Assembly: GCA_030824585.1 (NCBI GenBank)
Contig: JAVBXM010000253.1
Span: forward strand, 1 to 43,136
DNA from: Phaeospirillum sp.
GTDB lineage: Bacteria > Pseudomonadota > Alphaproteobacteria > Rhodospirillales > Magnetospirillaceae
Direction: 5' to 3'
Length of the DNA: 43,136 bases
In this document: in pieces, positions 35,440-43,136 of the stretch
Numbering within the stretch: position 1 is the first letter of the stretch
Layout of the letters: every line of letters starts with the position of its first letter
Program-made: the position numbers and the translations under genes
Notes under the pieces: model-generated
What the model saw: only the letters and a program-made list of their open reading frames with translations
The model's database searches: none
What the model was told of the DNA's origin: nothing

Positions 35440-35464
35440 CCAAAGGCACATTCGCACCTATAAC
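35436..35464 (+). promoter_or_regulatory. Strong sigma-70-like promoter of trcR
   Basis: TTGACC (five of six) and TATAAC (five of six) are separated by exactly 17 bases, the best such match seen in the window. The -35 overlaps the stop codon of the quinone oxidoreductase. Transcription would start near 35471, giving a leader of about 137 bases before the trcR ATG. Confidence 0.75.
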
Positions 35465-35538
35465 TACCTCTGCGTACTCGCCGGAGTGTCGCCATCCGCG
35501 ATCTGACCCCATGCGGTCTCGCGGGTAATTCGTGAAAA

Positions 35539-35591
35539 GCGTTGCGGGGGTTGGACCCGCCCCGTCCCAGGCGGACGGAGGGGGACAACGC
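35539..35591 (+). promoter_or_regulatory. Structured 5' leader of trcR (three-way junction)
   Basis: GCGTTG (35539-35544) can pair with CAACGC (35586-35591). Inside lie two hairpins: CGGG...CCCG at 35545-35559, and CGTCC-CAGGC-GGACG at 35563-35577. This gives a three-way junction ending seven bases before the Shine-Dalgarno AGGAGG (35598-35603). The layout is suited to control of ribosome access, but no known riboswitch class is recognised. Confidence 0.5.
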
Positions 35592-35607
35592 CGCGTCAGG
35601 AGGTTTA

Positions 35608-36192
35608 ATGGCTCTGCCGCTCATGCCCAAGGCGACCGCCGTTTGGCTGGTCGAGAACACCGCTCTCTCCTTCGAGCAGATCGCCGATTTCTGTGGCCTG
35701 CATCCGCTCGAAGTCCAGGCCATCGCCGATGGCGAAGTGGCCGCCGGCATCGTCGGCCTCGACCCGGTCGCCAACGGCCAGTTGACCCGCGCCGAGCTCG
35801 AGCGTTGCGAAGCCAATCCCGACGGCCGCCTGAAGCTGACCATCACCGATATTCCCCAGCCGCGCGCCAAGCCCAAGGGGGCCCGCTATACCCCGGTCTC
35901 CAAGCGCCAGGACCGTCCCGACGCCATCGCCTGGATCATCAAGCACCACCCGGAGCTGTCGGACGCCGCCATCTCCAAGCTGGTCGGCACCACCAAGCCG
36001 ACCATCCAGTCGGTGCGCGACAAGACCCACTGGAACGCCACCAACATCAAGCCGCGCAACCCGGTCACCCTGGGCATGTGCAGCGAGGCCGAGTTGGAGA
36101 AGGTCGTGGTGCTGTCCGGTCGCTCGCGCCCCGTCATCCACGACGACGAGCCCGAGCCGGTCCGCCACGACGACGGTCCCGCCGAGGATTGA
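35608..36192 (+). CDS. trcR: TrcR-type cell-cycle transcriptional regulator (DUF1013)
   Basis: A 194-residue protein matching DUF1013/TrcR, a conserved alphaproteobacterial regulator linked to the cell cycle and widely present as a single copy. The sequence is MALPLMPKATAVWLVENTAL SFEQIADFCGLHPLEVQAIA, an N-terminal helix-turn-helix-like region, then TDIPQPRAKPKGARYTPVSK and a second helical DNA-binding-like region (DAIAWIIKHHPELSDAAISK LVGTTKPTIQSVRDKTHWN). The tail is acidic (DDEPEPVRHDDGPAED). AGGAGG lies four bases before the ATG, a near-perfect ribosome site. It has its own strong promoter, a structured leader and a downstream terminator, so it is monocistronic. Confidence 0.93.
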   Translation: MALPLMPKATAVWLVENTALSFEQIADFCGLHPLEVQAIADGEVAAGIVGLDPVANGQLTRAELERCEANPDGRLKLTITDIPQPRAKPKGARYTPVSKRQDRPDAIAWIIKHHPELSDAAISKLVGTTKPTIQSVRDKTHWNATNIKPRNPVTLGMCSEAELEKVVVLSGRSRPVIHDDEPEPVRHDDGPAED

Positions 36193-36217
36193 TCCCTCCC
36201 CCTTGGGGAAGATCACG

Positions 36218-36246
36218 AAACGCCCGCCCTCATCGGCGGGCGTTTT
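36218..36246 (+). terminator. Bidirectional intrinsic terminator between trcR and the AsmA-like gene
   Basis: AAACGCCCGCC and GGCGGGCGTTT form an 11-base-pair stem around CTCATC. It is flanked by T on the plus strand and by T on the minus strand (the AAA side), so it can stop both converging genes: trcR ends at 36192 and the minus-strand gene at 36248. Confidence 0.88.
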
Positions 36247-36247
36247 G

Positions 36248-39200
36248 CTATTTGGATTCCTTGGTGGCCGGCTTTCTGGCGTTGGTCTCGGTGCCGTCGT
36301 CGAAGATGTTGAACAGATTCCGCAGGAATCCGGGAGTCAACGCCGACAGCGGATTGACGGTCACCGACGGATCGTCGGTCGGCCCCTTCATGGAGTAGTT
36401 GAAGGCGATGATCCCGCCGCCCTTCTCGCCGCCGGTGATCAGCCAGCCCAGCACCGGAATCTTGCCCAGAACGGAATTCAGCACATAGGCCGGCACCACG
36501 GTGCCCTCCATAGCCATGCGGGAATTATCCATGTCGATCTGGCCCTTGGCGGTGATGCCCAGCGCCGGCCCCCAGGCCCGCACGTCACGCACCTCGACCA
36601 GCCCCTCGGTCATGGTGAACGGCGCTTCCAGGGACGAGAAGCTGACGCCCTCGCCCTGCAGCACGTCGAGAATGCCGGCCAGCGCCGCCACGGTCAGCAG
36701 GCGGGCCAGCACCGGCGCGTTGCGCACGTGATAGTCGGCCACCTTGATGGTGCCCGTATAGGGCTGTTCCGGGCGTGAATCGTCGATATGGCCCTCGATG
36801 GACAACTCGCCGCCCATCAGGTCGCCATAGATGTCGAAAACCCGCATGGTGGCGCCGGCGTCGTCGGAGCTGACGGTAAAGTTGCGCAGCTTGGCGCCGC
36901 CGGGCTGCACCGTGGCGGCAAAGCTCTTGCCGCCCCCCAGGCCGCCCTTGACGTGAACGCTCTGCCACTCGTGGGCGTCGCGGGTCAGGGTGGCGACGGC
37001 ATTGGTCAGCGCCCCCTTTTCCGACATCCATATGGACTTGGCGGTGGCGGAAACGGTCATGGGCGGCGGCTTGTCGGCATCGTCCTTCGTCTTGCCCGCC
37101 TTGGCGTCCTCGTCGCGGCCCAGCACCGGCTCGGCATCGAAGGCGGCGCCCTTGAAGACGATGTCCAGCCCGGCCTTGCCCGGCCGGATGGCGATGGAGC
37201 CCTCGCCGTCGGTGCGCAGGTAGCGCACCCGCGAGAAGTCCACCTTGCGCGCCGCCCCGTCGGGGCCAAAGGCCACCGAGCCGGCCACGTCCAGGTCGCC
37301 CGCCTTGACGGCGAACCGCGGCACCGCGGCGATGAGCTTGCGGTCCAGCTTGACCAGCACCTCGGCGCTGCCCGGCTTGTCCTCGGGCTTGCTCCAGCCC
37401 AGGCCGGGCAAGGCCATGCGGGCCGTAGTCAGGTCTACCTTGGCGTCGATTTCGGCCTTGCCGCCGTCGGAGAAGGTGGCGGTGACCTCGGCCCTCACCG
37501 GGCCGGCGGTGAAGGGGGCCACGAACGGCACCCCATCCAGGCCCAGCAGCTTGCGCTGCTCCTCGGTGACCTCGGGCGCCTTGAGGAAATAGCGCGAGCG
37601 GAAGGGCTGGCCCTTGGAGAAGTTCTCGCGCCAGGCCAGATGGCCGGGAATGCCGGCCAGCACCACCGGCCCGGTGGCGTCCAGGCCCTTGGCGTCCACG
37701 TCCAGCTCCAACACGCCGTCCGACAGGTCGAGACCCATCATCACCTTGGGGATGACCACCTTCTTGACGGTGGCGTTGGCCTTGATGCCCACGTCGTCCA
37801 GGCGCAGCGTCTTCAGCAGCGGGAATTTCAGCCGCACCTTGGCGGTGGCGTCGCCCCCCACCTTGCCGGGCTCGATCCCCAGGGCCTGGGCATAGCGCAG
37901 CGGCGGATTGTCGATCAGCTTCAGGGCGTCGGTGGCCGGACCGGCGATCACCAGCTCGATGTCGGCGAACTGGTCCTCCTTGTCCAATCCGGTGAAGACG
38001 ATGGTGCCTTCCTTGAGGCGCAGGCCGTAGACCTCGCCCGCATTCAGCGCGATGCGGAACGACGAGGCGTCGAAGGTGCAAACGCCGACCGTGTTGCGCG
38101 CCAGCGGCATGGGGTGGAGATAATCCACGGTGACGCCCTCGGGGCGAACTTCTCCCCCCAGGTGGTCGATCACCACGTCGTCGAAGCGGCCCGAGGGCGA
38201 GCGGGCCGAAAGCTGGATGCTCGCCTCGCGCACCATGCCCTTGGACAGATTGGGAATCACCCAGTCGCGGGCATTCTGGGCGAGGCCGTTGGGCCACAGG
38301 TCGCGAACCTGATCCACCGGCACGTCGCGCAGGCTGCCCTCGGCCTTGATGGAGGTCTCGCCGCCCAACCCATCCACCAGGGCGGCCAGCATGAAGGTGG
38401 GGCCGCCCAGGTCGAGGCGGATTTCGGCCAGATCCAGGCGGGTCATGTCCCGGCTCAGCTCTCCGCGCAAGGCCGCCGAGGCCACCTGATGGACGGTATG
38501 GAACGGCGCCGGCAGATCGAGGCGCCCGGCCCCCCCCGACAGGTCGAAGGCCAGGGTCTCGAGCACGCCGCCGCTCAGCCGCGCCCGCACGCTGCCGGCC
38601 AAAGGCATGTCGATCACCCGCAGGTGCACCGCCGGGCCGCCGAAGCGGGCCAGCACCGCCGGACGAATGCCGCGCAGGCGCAATTCGGCGTCGGCGGCCC
38701 CGTCGGCCTTGGTATAGGCGGCGTCCACCGACACCTCGCCCACCTCGCCGGCCAGGTCCAGGGGAATGCGCCCCTTGGCCTGGATGCCCGAGGGAACACG
38801 GCGAACCGTCAGGTCCACCCCCGGCGCATGCCAACTGGTGGCAAGCGCCCTGTCGTCGATCAGGAGGTCGGCGTCCCGGATGCTGAAGGATTGCAGCGAG
38901 CGCCCCGGCTTGGACGGGTCGGGCTCGCCCAGCAGGGCATCCTTGATCCGGGCGATCACCAGTCCGGCATCGCCGCCGCCGCCATCGGGCATGCCGAACT
39001 GGAAGTGCCCCGAGGCATCGCGGACCAGGGAAAGGCTCGGCCTGTTCAGGCGGATGGAATTGGGCGCCACGACGCCACGCAACAGGGCCCGCCCGCTCAG
39101 GGACAGGGCCATGTCGGGCACCGCCACCACCGGAACGTCGTTTCCGGCCAGATAGGCCCGCACGTTGCGCACGTGGATTTCCAGCATGCGGTCATCGTCG

Positions 39201-39403
39201 CCACGCTGCAGCAGCGTGGCGTCGAGCCGGACGAACAGCGATCCGTCCCGCGCGGTCAGCGCATCCTCGATGTAGGGTGTCAGGAATTCGAGCGAAATCG
39301 GGCCGTGGGACAATCGCCACGCCGCCAGGGGCACAACAAGCAACAGCCCCACCAGAACGGCCCCAAGAAGCTGGAACAGACTCCTAACGGTGCCGTGAAC
39401 CAC
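36248..39403 (-). CDS. Large AsmA/YhdP-like envelope protein (DUF3971)
   Basis: A 1051-residue protein with one N-terminal membrane helix (FQLLGAVLVGLLLVVPLAAW) and a very long beta-rich periplasmic part. The opening SHGPISLEFLTPYIEDALTA and MLEIHVRNVRAYLAGNDVPV, and the central and C-terminal blocks (DRPEQPYTGTIKVADYHVRN, ILDVLQGEGVSFSSLEAPFT, GQIDMDNSRMAMEGTVVPAY, GKIPVLGWLITGGEKGGGII), match the DUF3971/AsmA-like C-terminal family that includes YhdP. Such proteins are thought to bridge the periplasm and move phospholipids to the outer membrane. The start is GTG 39403, with GGAG ten bases before; an in-frame TGA just upstream rules out a longer protein. Divergent from glnE with very little space. 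Confidence 0.9.
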   Translation of the reverse strand: MVHGTVRSLFQLLGAVLVGLLLVVPLAAWRLSHGPISLEFLTPYIEDALTARDGSLFVRLDATLLQRGDDDRMLEIHVRNVRAYLAGNDVPVVAVPDMALSLSGRALLRGVVAPNSIRLNRPSLSLVRDASGHFQFGMPDGGGGDAGLVIARIKDALLGEPDPSKPGRSLQSFSIRDADLLIDDRALATSWHAPGVDLTVRRVPSGIQAKGRIPLDLAGEVGEVSVDAAYTKADGAADAELRLRGIRPAVLARFGGPAVHLRVIDMPLAGSVRARLSGGVLETLAFDLSGGAGRLDLPAPFHTVHQVASAALRGELSRDMTRLDLAEIRLDLGGPTFMLAALVDGLGGETSIKAEGSLRDVPVDQVRDLWPNGLAQNARDWVIPNLSKGMVREASIQLSARSPSGRFDDVVIDHLGGEVRPEGVTVDYLHPMPLARNTVGVCTFDASSFRIALNAGEVYGLRLKEGTIVFTGLDKEDQFADIELVIAGPATDALKLIDNPPLRYAQALGIEPGKVGGDATAKVRLKFPLLKTLRLDDVGIKANATVKKVVIPKVMMGLDLSDGVLELDVDAKGLDATGPVVLAGIPGHLAWRENFSKGQPFRSRYFLKAPEVTEEQRKLLGLDGVPFVAPFTAGPVRAEVTATFSDGGKAEIDAKVDLTTARMALPGLGWSKPEDKPGSAEVLVKLDRKLIAAVPRFAVKAGDLDVAGSVAFGPDGAARKVDFSRVRYLRTDGEGSIAIRPGKAGLDIVFKGAAFDAEPVLGRDEDAKAGKTKDDADKPPPMTVSATAKSIWMSEKGALTNAVATLTRDAHEWQSVHVKGGLGGGKSFAATVQPGGAKLRNFTVSSDDAGATMRVFDIYGDLMGGELSIEGHIDDSRPEQPYTGTIKVADYHVRNAPVLARLLTVAALAGILDVLQGEGVSFSSLEAPFTMTEGLVEVRDVRAWGPALGITAKGQIDMDNSRMAMEGTVVPAYVLNSVLGKIPVLGWLITGGEKGGGIIAFNYSMKGPTDDPSVTVNPLSALTPGFLRNLFNIFDDGTETNARKPATKESK

Positions 39404-39485
39404 TCGCCGTCATCTCCATGCCCGCTTGACCCTTGATCCCGTATTCAGCAGTGTGAAGCAACCACAACATTTGGGGTCGCACAAG

Positions 39486-42455
39486 GTGAGTTTTCCCCTC
39501 GATCAACGTTTCTTCCCCGGTGTTGCCGATCCATCCCGCGTCGAGGTCGGATTAGCCCGCTGGCAGGAGGCCGCCGACGCCCAGGACGATGCCGAACTGG
39601 CCGCCTTCATGCGGAGCCTGCCGGGACAGGAAGGAATCGGCGAGCTGTTGCGCGGCATCTTTGCCAACTCGCCCTTTCTCACCCTGTGCATGGAAAAGGA
39701 GCCAGCCTTTCTGCGCCACGGGCTGGAAGTAGGGCCGGACGCGGCGCTGGCCAGCCTGATCGGCGATCTCAAGGCCGATCTCGGCGCCGAGACCGACTTC
39801 AACCGCCTGATGCAGAATCTGCGCGTCGCCAAGCGCCGCTGCTCGCTGCTGGCCGCCCTGGCCGACCTGGGCGGCGCCTGGCCGCTGGAAAAGGTTACCG
39901 GCTCCCTGGCCCTGATGGCCGAGACCGCCATCCGGCTGGGTCTCGCCTTCCTGCTGCGCCGCGAGGCCGAGCGCGGCAATCTGCAGCTGGCCCATCCCGA
40001 CGACCCGGAAAAGGGCTCGGGCATCATCGTGCTGGGCATGGGCAAGCTGGGCGCCCGCGAGCTGAACTATTCCAGCGACATCGACCTGATCGTCTTCTAC
40101 GACCATGAAAAGCTGGTCTATACCGGCAAGCGCTCCATCCAGGAATGCGTCATCGCGCTGACCAAGGAGTTGGTGCGCATCCTCGACGAGCGCACCGCCG
40201 ACGGCTACGTCTTCCGCACCGACCTGCGGCTGCGCCCCGATCCCGGCTCGACGCCTCCCGCCGTGGCCCTGGTGGCTGCCGAGGCCTATTACGAGGGCTT
40301 CGGCCAGAACTGGGAACGGGCCGCCATGATCAAGGCCCGTCTGGTGGCCGGCGACGACGAGACCGGGGCGGCCTTCCTTCGCTTCCTGCGGCCCTTCATC
40401 TGGCGCAAATCCCTGGATTTCGCCGCCATTCAGGACATCCATTCCATCAAGCGCCAGATCAACGCCCACAAGGGCGGGCGCTCCATCGCGGTGGCCGGCC
40501 ACAACGTCAAGCTGGGGCGCGGCGGTATCCGCGAGATCGAGTTCTTCGCCCAGACCCAGCAATTGATCTGGGGCGGCCGCCAGCCGGAGATGCGCGTTTC
40601 GGGGACCATGGAGGCCTTGGGCGCCCTGGCCGGTGCCGGCCACGTCACCTCCGAGGTGATGGCCGACATGGGGGCCGCCTACCGCTATCTGCGCACTCTC
40701 GAGCATCGCCTGCAGATGGTCGACGACAAGCAGACCCAGACCCTGCCCACCAACCCGCAGGTGCTGGCCGAGATCGCCGCCTTCATGGGAGCGGCGGACA
40801 TGGACGCCTTCTCCGCCGACCTGACCCGCCACCTGCAGACCGTCGAGCACCACTATGCCGGCCTGTTCGAGGATGCCCCGCCCCTGGGGGCGGGCGGCAA
40901 CCTGGTGTTCACCGGCGGCGAGAACGACCCCGAGACGGTGCACACCATCACCGAAATGGGCTTCACCAATGCCGACGCGGTGTGCTCGACCATTCGCGGC
41001 TGGCATCACGGACGGGTGCGGGCCACCCGCTCGACCCGGGCGCGCGAGTTGCTGACCGAGTTGACCCCGGCCCTGCTGTCGGCCCTGGGGACCACCACGG
41101 CGCCCGACGACGCCTTCATGCGCTTCGACGAATTCCTCACCCGCCTGCCGGCCGGCGTGCCGCTGTTCTCGCTGTTCTACGCCAATCCCTCCTTGCTGGA
41201 ACTGGTGGCGGAGATCATGGGCGACGCGCCCCTGCTGGCCGAGCATCTGGCGCGGCACACCACCACGCTCGATTCGGTGCTGCAGGCCCGTTTCTTCGAG
41301 CCCCTGCCGCCCCAGGAGGCGTTGGAGGCGGAACTGGCCAAGGTACTGGCCGAGGCCGACGATTTCCAGCTGGTGCTCGACGTCACGCGGCGCTGGGCCA
41401 ACGACCGCAAGTTCCAGGTGGGCGTGCTGACGCTCCGCAACGTGGTCGAGGCCGGCGAGGCCGCCGGCGCGCTTTCCGACGTGGCCGGGGCCATCCTTCG
41501 CCAGTTGGGGCCCAAGGTGGAGGAGGAATTCGCCCGCGCCCACGGCCATGTGCCGGGCGGCGCCTGGGTGATTCTCGCCATGGGCAAGGCCGGGGGGCGC
41601 GAAATGTCGGCCACCTCGGATCTCGACCTGATCCTGGTCTACGACTGCCCCGAGGACGCCGAGGAATCCGACGGCTCGCGGGCCTTGGCCCCCGCCGTAT
41701 GGTTCTCCCGCCTGACCCAGCGCATGGTCAACGCGCTGACCGCCAAGACCGGCGAGGGCACGCTGTACGAGGTCGACATGCGCCTGCGGCCCTCGGGCAA
41801 TTCCGGGCCCATCGCGTCGAGCCTGGAGGCCTTCCGCCGCTATCAGGAAGAGGCCGCCTGGACCTGGGAGCACATGGCCCTGACCCGGGCCCGCGTGGTG
41901 GCCGGCGATCCGGCCCTGACCGAACGGGTCAACGCCATCATCCGCCGGACCCTGATCCGGCCCCGCGACCAGGCCAAGCTGCTGCTCGACGTGGCCGACA
42001 TGCGCGAGCGCATGGCCAAGGAGCACAAGGCCGGCAGCATCTGGGAGGTCAAGCACCTGCGCGGCGGTCTGGTGGATATCGAGTTCACCGCCCAGTACCT
42101 GCAACTGGCCCATGGCCCCGACCACCCCGAGATGCTCGACAGCAACACCGCCCGGGCCCTGGATAAGGCCGCCGGAGCCGGCGTGCTGGACCGTGCCGAC
42201 TGCGCCACCCTGACCGAGGCCCTGCGGCTGTGGTCGGCGGTGCAGACCGTGCTGCGCCAGACCATCGCTGGCGGCTTCGACGAGCACACCGCGCCGCGCG
42301 GCCTCAAGGACGTGCTGGTGCGCGCCGCCGGGATGACCGACTTCAAGAGCCTCACCGATCGCATGGAAGACTGCGCCGCGAGCGCCCACGAGGTGTTCCG
42401 CCGCCTGATCGACCAGCCCGCCGCCCTGCTGAAGCAAAAGGAGACCGCTGAATGA
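39486..42455 (+). CDS. glnE: Bifunctional glutamine synthetase adenylyltransferase/deadenylase
   Basis: About 989 residues, with two nucleotidyltransferase domains in tandem, as in GlnE (EC 2.7.7.42 and 2.7.7.89). It attaches or removes AMP on glutamine synthetase in response to PII signalling. The N-terminal, deadenylylating domain has VLGMGKLGARELNYSSDIDL (near base 40026) and the C-terminal, adenylylating domain has LAMGKAGGREMSATSDLDLI (near base 41575), each with the GS/S-DxD metal site. The linker and C-terminal helical regions (RHLRGGLVDIEFTAQYLQLA-like, IWEVKHLRGGLVDIEFTAQY) bind PII. The start is uncertain: GTG 39486 is chosen because upstream starts (TTG 39426, GTG 39453) leave almost no room for the divergent gene's promoter. 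Its stop overlaps bcp (ATGA). Confidence 0.95.
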   Translation: MSFPLDQRFFPGVADPSRVEVGLARWQEAADAQDDAELAAFMRSLPGQEGIGELLRGIFANSPFLTLCMEKEPAFLRHGLEVGPDAALASLIGDLKADLGAETDFNRLMQNLRVAKRRCSLLAALADLGGAWPLEKVTGSLALMAETAIRLGLAFLLRREAERGNLQLAHPDDPEKGSGIIVLGMGKLGARELNYSSDIDLIVFYDHEKLVYTGKRSIQECVIALTKELVRILDERTADGYVFRTDLRLRPDPGSTPPAVALVAAEAYYEGFGQNWERAAMIKARLVAGDDETGAAFLRFLRPFIWRKSLDFAAIQDIHSIKRQINAHKGGRSIAVAGHNVKLGRGGIREIEFFAQTQQLIWGGRQPEMRVSGTMEALGALAGAGHVTSEVMADMGAAYRYLRTLEHRLQMVDDKQTQTLPTNPQVLAEIAAFMGAADMDAFSADLTRHLQTVEHHYAGLFEDAPPLGAGGNLVFTGGENDPETVHTITEMGFTNADAVCSTIRGWHHGRVRATRSTRARELLTELTPALLSALGTTTAPDDAFMRFDEFLTRLPAGVPLFSLFYANPSLLELVAEIMGDAPLLAEHLARHTTTLDSVLQARFFEPLPPQEALEAELAKVLAEADDFQLVLDVTRRWANDRKFQVGVLTLRNVVEAGEAAGALSDVAGAILRQLGPKVEEEFARAHGHVPGGAWVILAMGKAGGREMSATSDLDLILVYDCPEDAEESDGSRALAPAVWFSRLTQRMVNALTAKTGEGTLYEVDMRLRPSGNSGPIASSLEAFRRYQEEAAWTWEHMALTRARVVAGDPALTERVNAIIRRTLIRPRDQAKLLLDVADMRERMAKEHKAGSIWEVKHLRGGLVDIEFTAQYLQLAHGPDHPEMLDSNTARALDKAAGAGVLDRADCATLTEALRLWSAVQTVLRQTIAGGFDEHTAPRGLKDVLVRAAGMTDFKSLTDRMEDCAASAHEVFRRLIDQPAALLKQKETAE

Positions 42456-42928
42456 CCACGTCCGTTGGCGCCCCGACCGTCGGCGCCCCTGGCCCCGCCT
42501 TCGCCATGGAATGCGACGACGGCAAGGCCACCCTGGCCGATTACCGCGGCAAGGTCCTGGTGCTGTACTTCTATCCCAAGGACGACACCTCGGGCTGCAC
42601 CTCGGAGGCCAAGGCCTTTCGCGACGCCATCGCCGAGTATCGGGCGGCGGGCGTGGAAATCCTTGGCGTATCCAAGGATTCCGTCGCCAGCCACGCCAAG
42701 TTCCGCGCCAAGCACGAATTGCCCTTCCGCCTGGGCTCGGATTCCGACGGCGCGGTGTGCGAGGCCTATGGCGTATGGAAGAAGAAAAGCATGTACGGCC
42801 GCGAATACATGGGTATCGAGCGCTCCACCTTCCTGATCGACAAGGACGGCGTGCTGCGCGCCGAATGGCGCAAGGTCAAGGTCACCGGCCACGCCGAGGC
42901 GGTGCTGAAGGCGGCCAAGGGGCTTTAA
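42452..42928 (+). CDS. bcp: Peroxiredoxin, BCP/PrxQ type
   Basis: A 158-residue thioredoxin-fold thiol peroxidase that reduces hydrogen peroxide and organic peroxides (EC 1.11.1.24). The peroxidatic Cys is C49 in FYPKDDTSGCTSEAKAF. E. coli BCP has a resolving Cys five residues later; here that position is Lys, so either a different Cys (C21 in AMECDDG, or the one in AVCEAYGV) or a partner thiol must resolve it. Other family segments are GVSKDSVASHAKFRAKHELP FRLGSD and RSTFLIDKDGVLRAEWRKVK. ATGA overlap with glnE makes the two co-translated. Three GC-rich hairpins follow. Confidence 0.94.
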   Translation: MTTSVGAPTVGAPGPAFAMECDDGKATLADYRGKVLVLYFYPKDDTSGCTSEAKAFRDAIAEYRAAGVEILGVSKDSVASHAKFRAKHELPFRLGSDSDGAVCEAYGVWKKKSMYGREYMGIERSTFLIDKDGVLRAEWRKVKVTGHAEAVLKAAKGL

Positions 42929-42953
42929 ACCTCGGGCTGCCGCCCGGACCCGC

Positions 42954-43038
42954 TTGGGGCCATGCCCCAAACCCCCTTTTGATTCAAGAGGAGGTTTGGA
43001 GGCGTAGCCTCCGACCAGGGTTCGGGGCGGAAGCCCCG
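42954..43038. repeat. Three successive GC-rich hairpins, intergenic repeat-like
   Basis: Perfect stems occur at 42954-42970 (TTGGGGC-CAT-GCCCCAA), 42998-43012 (GGAGGC-GTA-GCCTCC) and 43023-43038 (CGGGGC-GGAA-GCCCCG). A CCCCCTTTT stretch follows the first, which could act as a weak terminator for glnE-bcp. The arrangement resembles palindromic mosaic elements found between genes in alphaproteobacteria, but copy number cannot be judged here. Confidence 0.5.
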
Positions 43039-43058
43039 CATGAATGGTATATCACCCC

Positions 43059-43136
43059 ATGATCACCCTTTCCGACGCGGCCCTGGCCGTCCTTGCCGCC
43101 GCCGATCCGGCGGAGAAATGCCGCCTCACCCGCGCC
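43059..43136 (+). CDS. Probable DUF455 ferritin-like protein, first 26 codons (runs off window)
   Basis: Only the start is present. The translation begins MITLSDAALAVLAAADPAEK and continues with CRLTRA, which resembles the opening of DUF455 ferritin-like proteins (SDAALAVLATPDPAEKxRLTR type). DUF455 proteins are predicted to have a ferritin-like helical fold, with unknown role. There is no clear Shine-Dalgarno in the 20 bases before the ATG. The gene follows the bcp repeat region by about 20 bases. The call is limited by the short length. Confidence 0.55.
   Translation, partial: MITLSDAALAVLAAADPAEKCRLTRA

Noticed and set aside
39552-42437. A 961-codon minus-strand open frame opposite glnE
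   Set aside because: It is antisense to a clear GlnE and has no motif of its own.

Overview
The window looks like chromosomal DNA of a Rhodospirillales alphaproteobacterium, most like Magnetospirillum or Paramagnetospirillum. This rests on the high GC content, the TrcR (DUF1013) gene, the type of formate dehydrogenase cluster, the many chemoreceptors and the 3-hydroxybutyrate/polyhydroxybutyrate gene. No magnetosome gene, rRNA, tRNA, CRISPR array, prophage or insertion sequence is visible. Genes are dense on both strands, and many neighbours share ATGA or GTGA stop/start overlaps.

Layout. 1-1.8 kb (minus): an anti-sigma factor cut by the window edge, its ECF sigma factor, a small secreted protein and a single-domain response regulator. 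1.9-4.5 kb: ppdK. 4.8-6.2 kb: an unrecognised membrane protein with a repeat-like C-terminus. 6.2-9.2 kb: glyQ-glyS. 9.4-12.5 kb: a crotonase, a LysR regulator, bacteriohemerythrin and a glutathione-transferase-like protein. 12.7-18.7 kb: a signalling island of two chemoreceptors flanking a STAS protein, an RsbW-like ATPase and a receiver-PP2C phosphatase. 18.8-21.7 kb: class I fructose-bisphosphatase, divergent from a three-gene operon (HybE-like chaperone, secreted SUMF1-fold protein, cupin).

21.7-32.2 kb is a complete respiratory formate dehydrogenase locus. It holds a large FDH-associated Fe-S protein (minus), then fdhD, a MobA-DUF3305 fusion, DUF3306, a TorD-type chaperone, the small Tat-target protein, the catalytic subunit (a Cys in place of selenocysteine), the four-cluster Fe-S subunit, a small lipoprotein and the cytochrome b subunit. 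Maturation (FdhD, MobA, TorD), Tat export and electron transfer to the quinone pool are therefore encoded together.

32.2-34.4 kb (minus) holds DUF1192, then a tight operon of 3-hydroxybutyrate dehydrogenase, a thioesterase and a PaaY-like protein. 34.4-36.2 kb (plus): a quinone oxidoreductase and trcR with a structured leader. 36.2-42.9 kb: a giant AsmA/YhdP-like protein divergent from glnE-bcp. The window ends in the first codons of a probable DUF455 ferritin-like gene.

The observations most worth following up are: the membrane protein at 4.8 kb; the three-copy 25-bp degenerate tandem repeat that duplicates the 3' end of the DUF1192 gene; the three-way-junction leader of trcR; the strong hairpin inside the formate dehydrogenase operon; the FdhD protein with only one Cys of the CxxC motif; the MobA-DUF3305 fusion; and the orphan HybE-SUMF1-cupin operon. 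All functional calls rest on reading motifs by eye; no database search was run.
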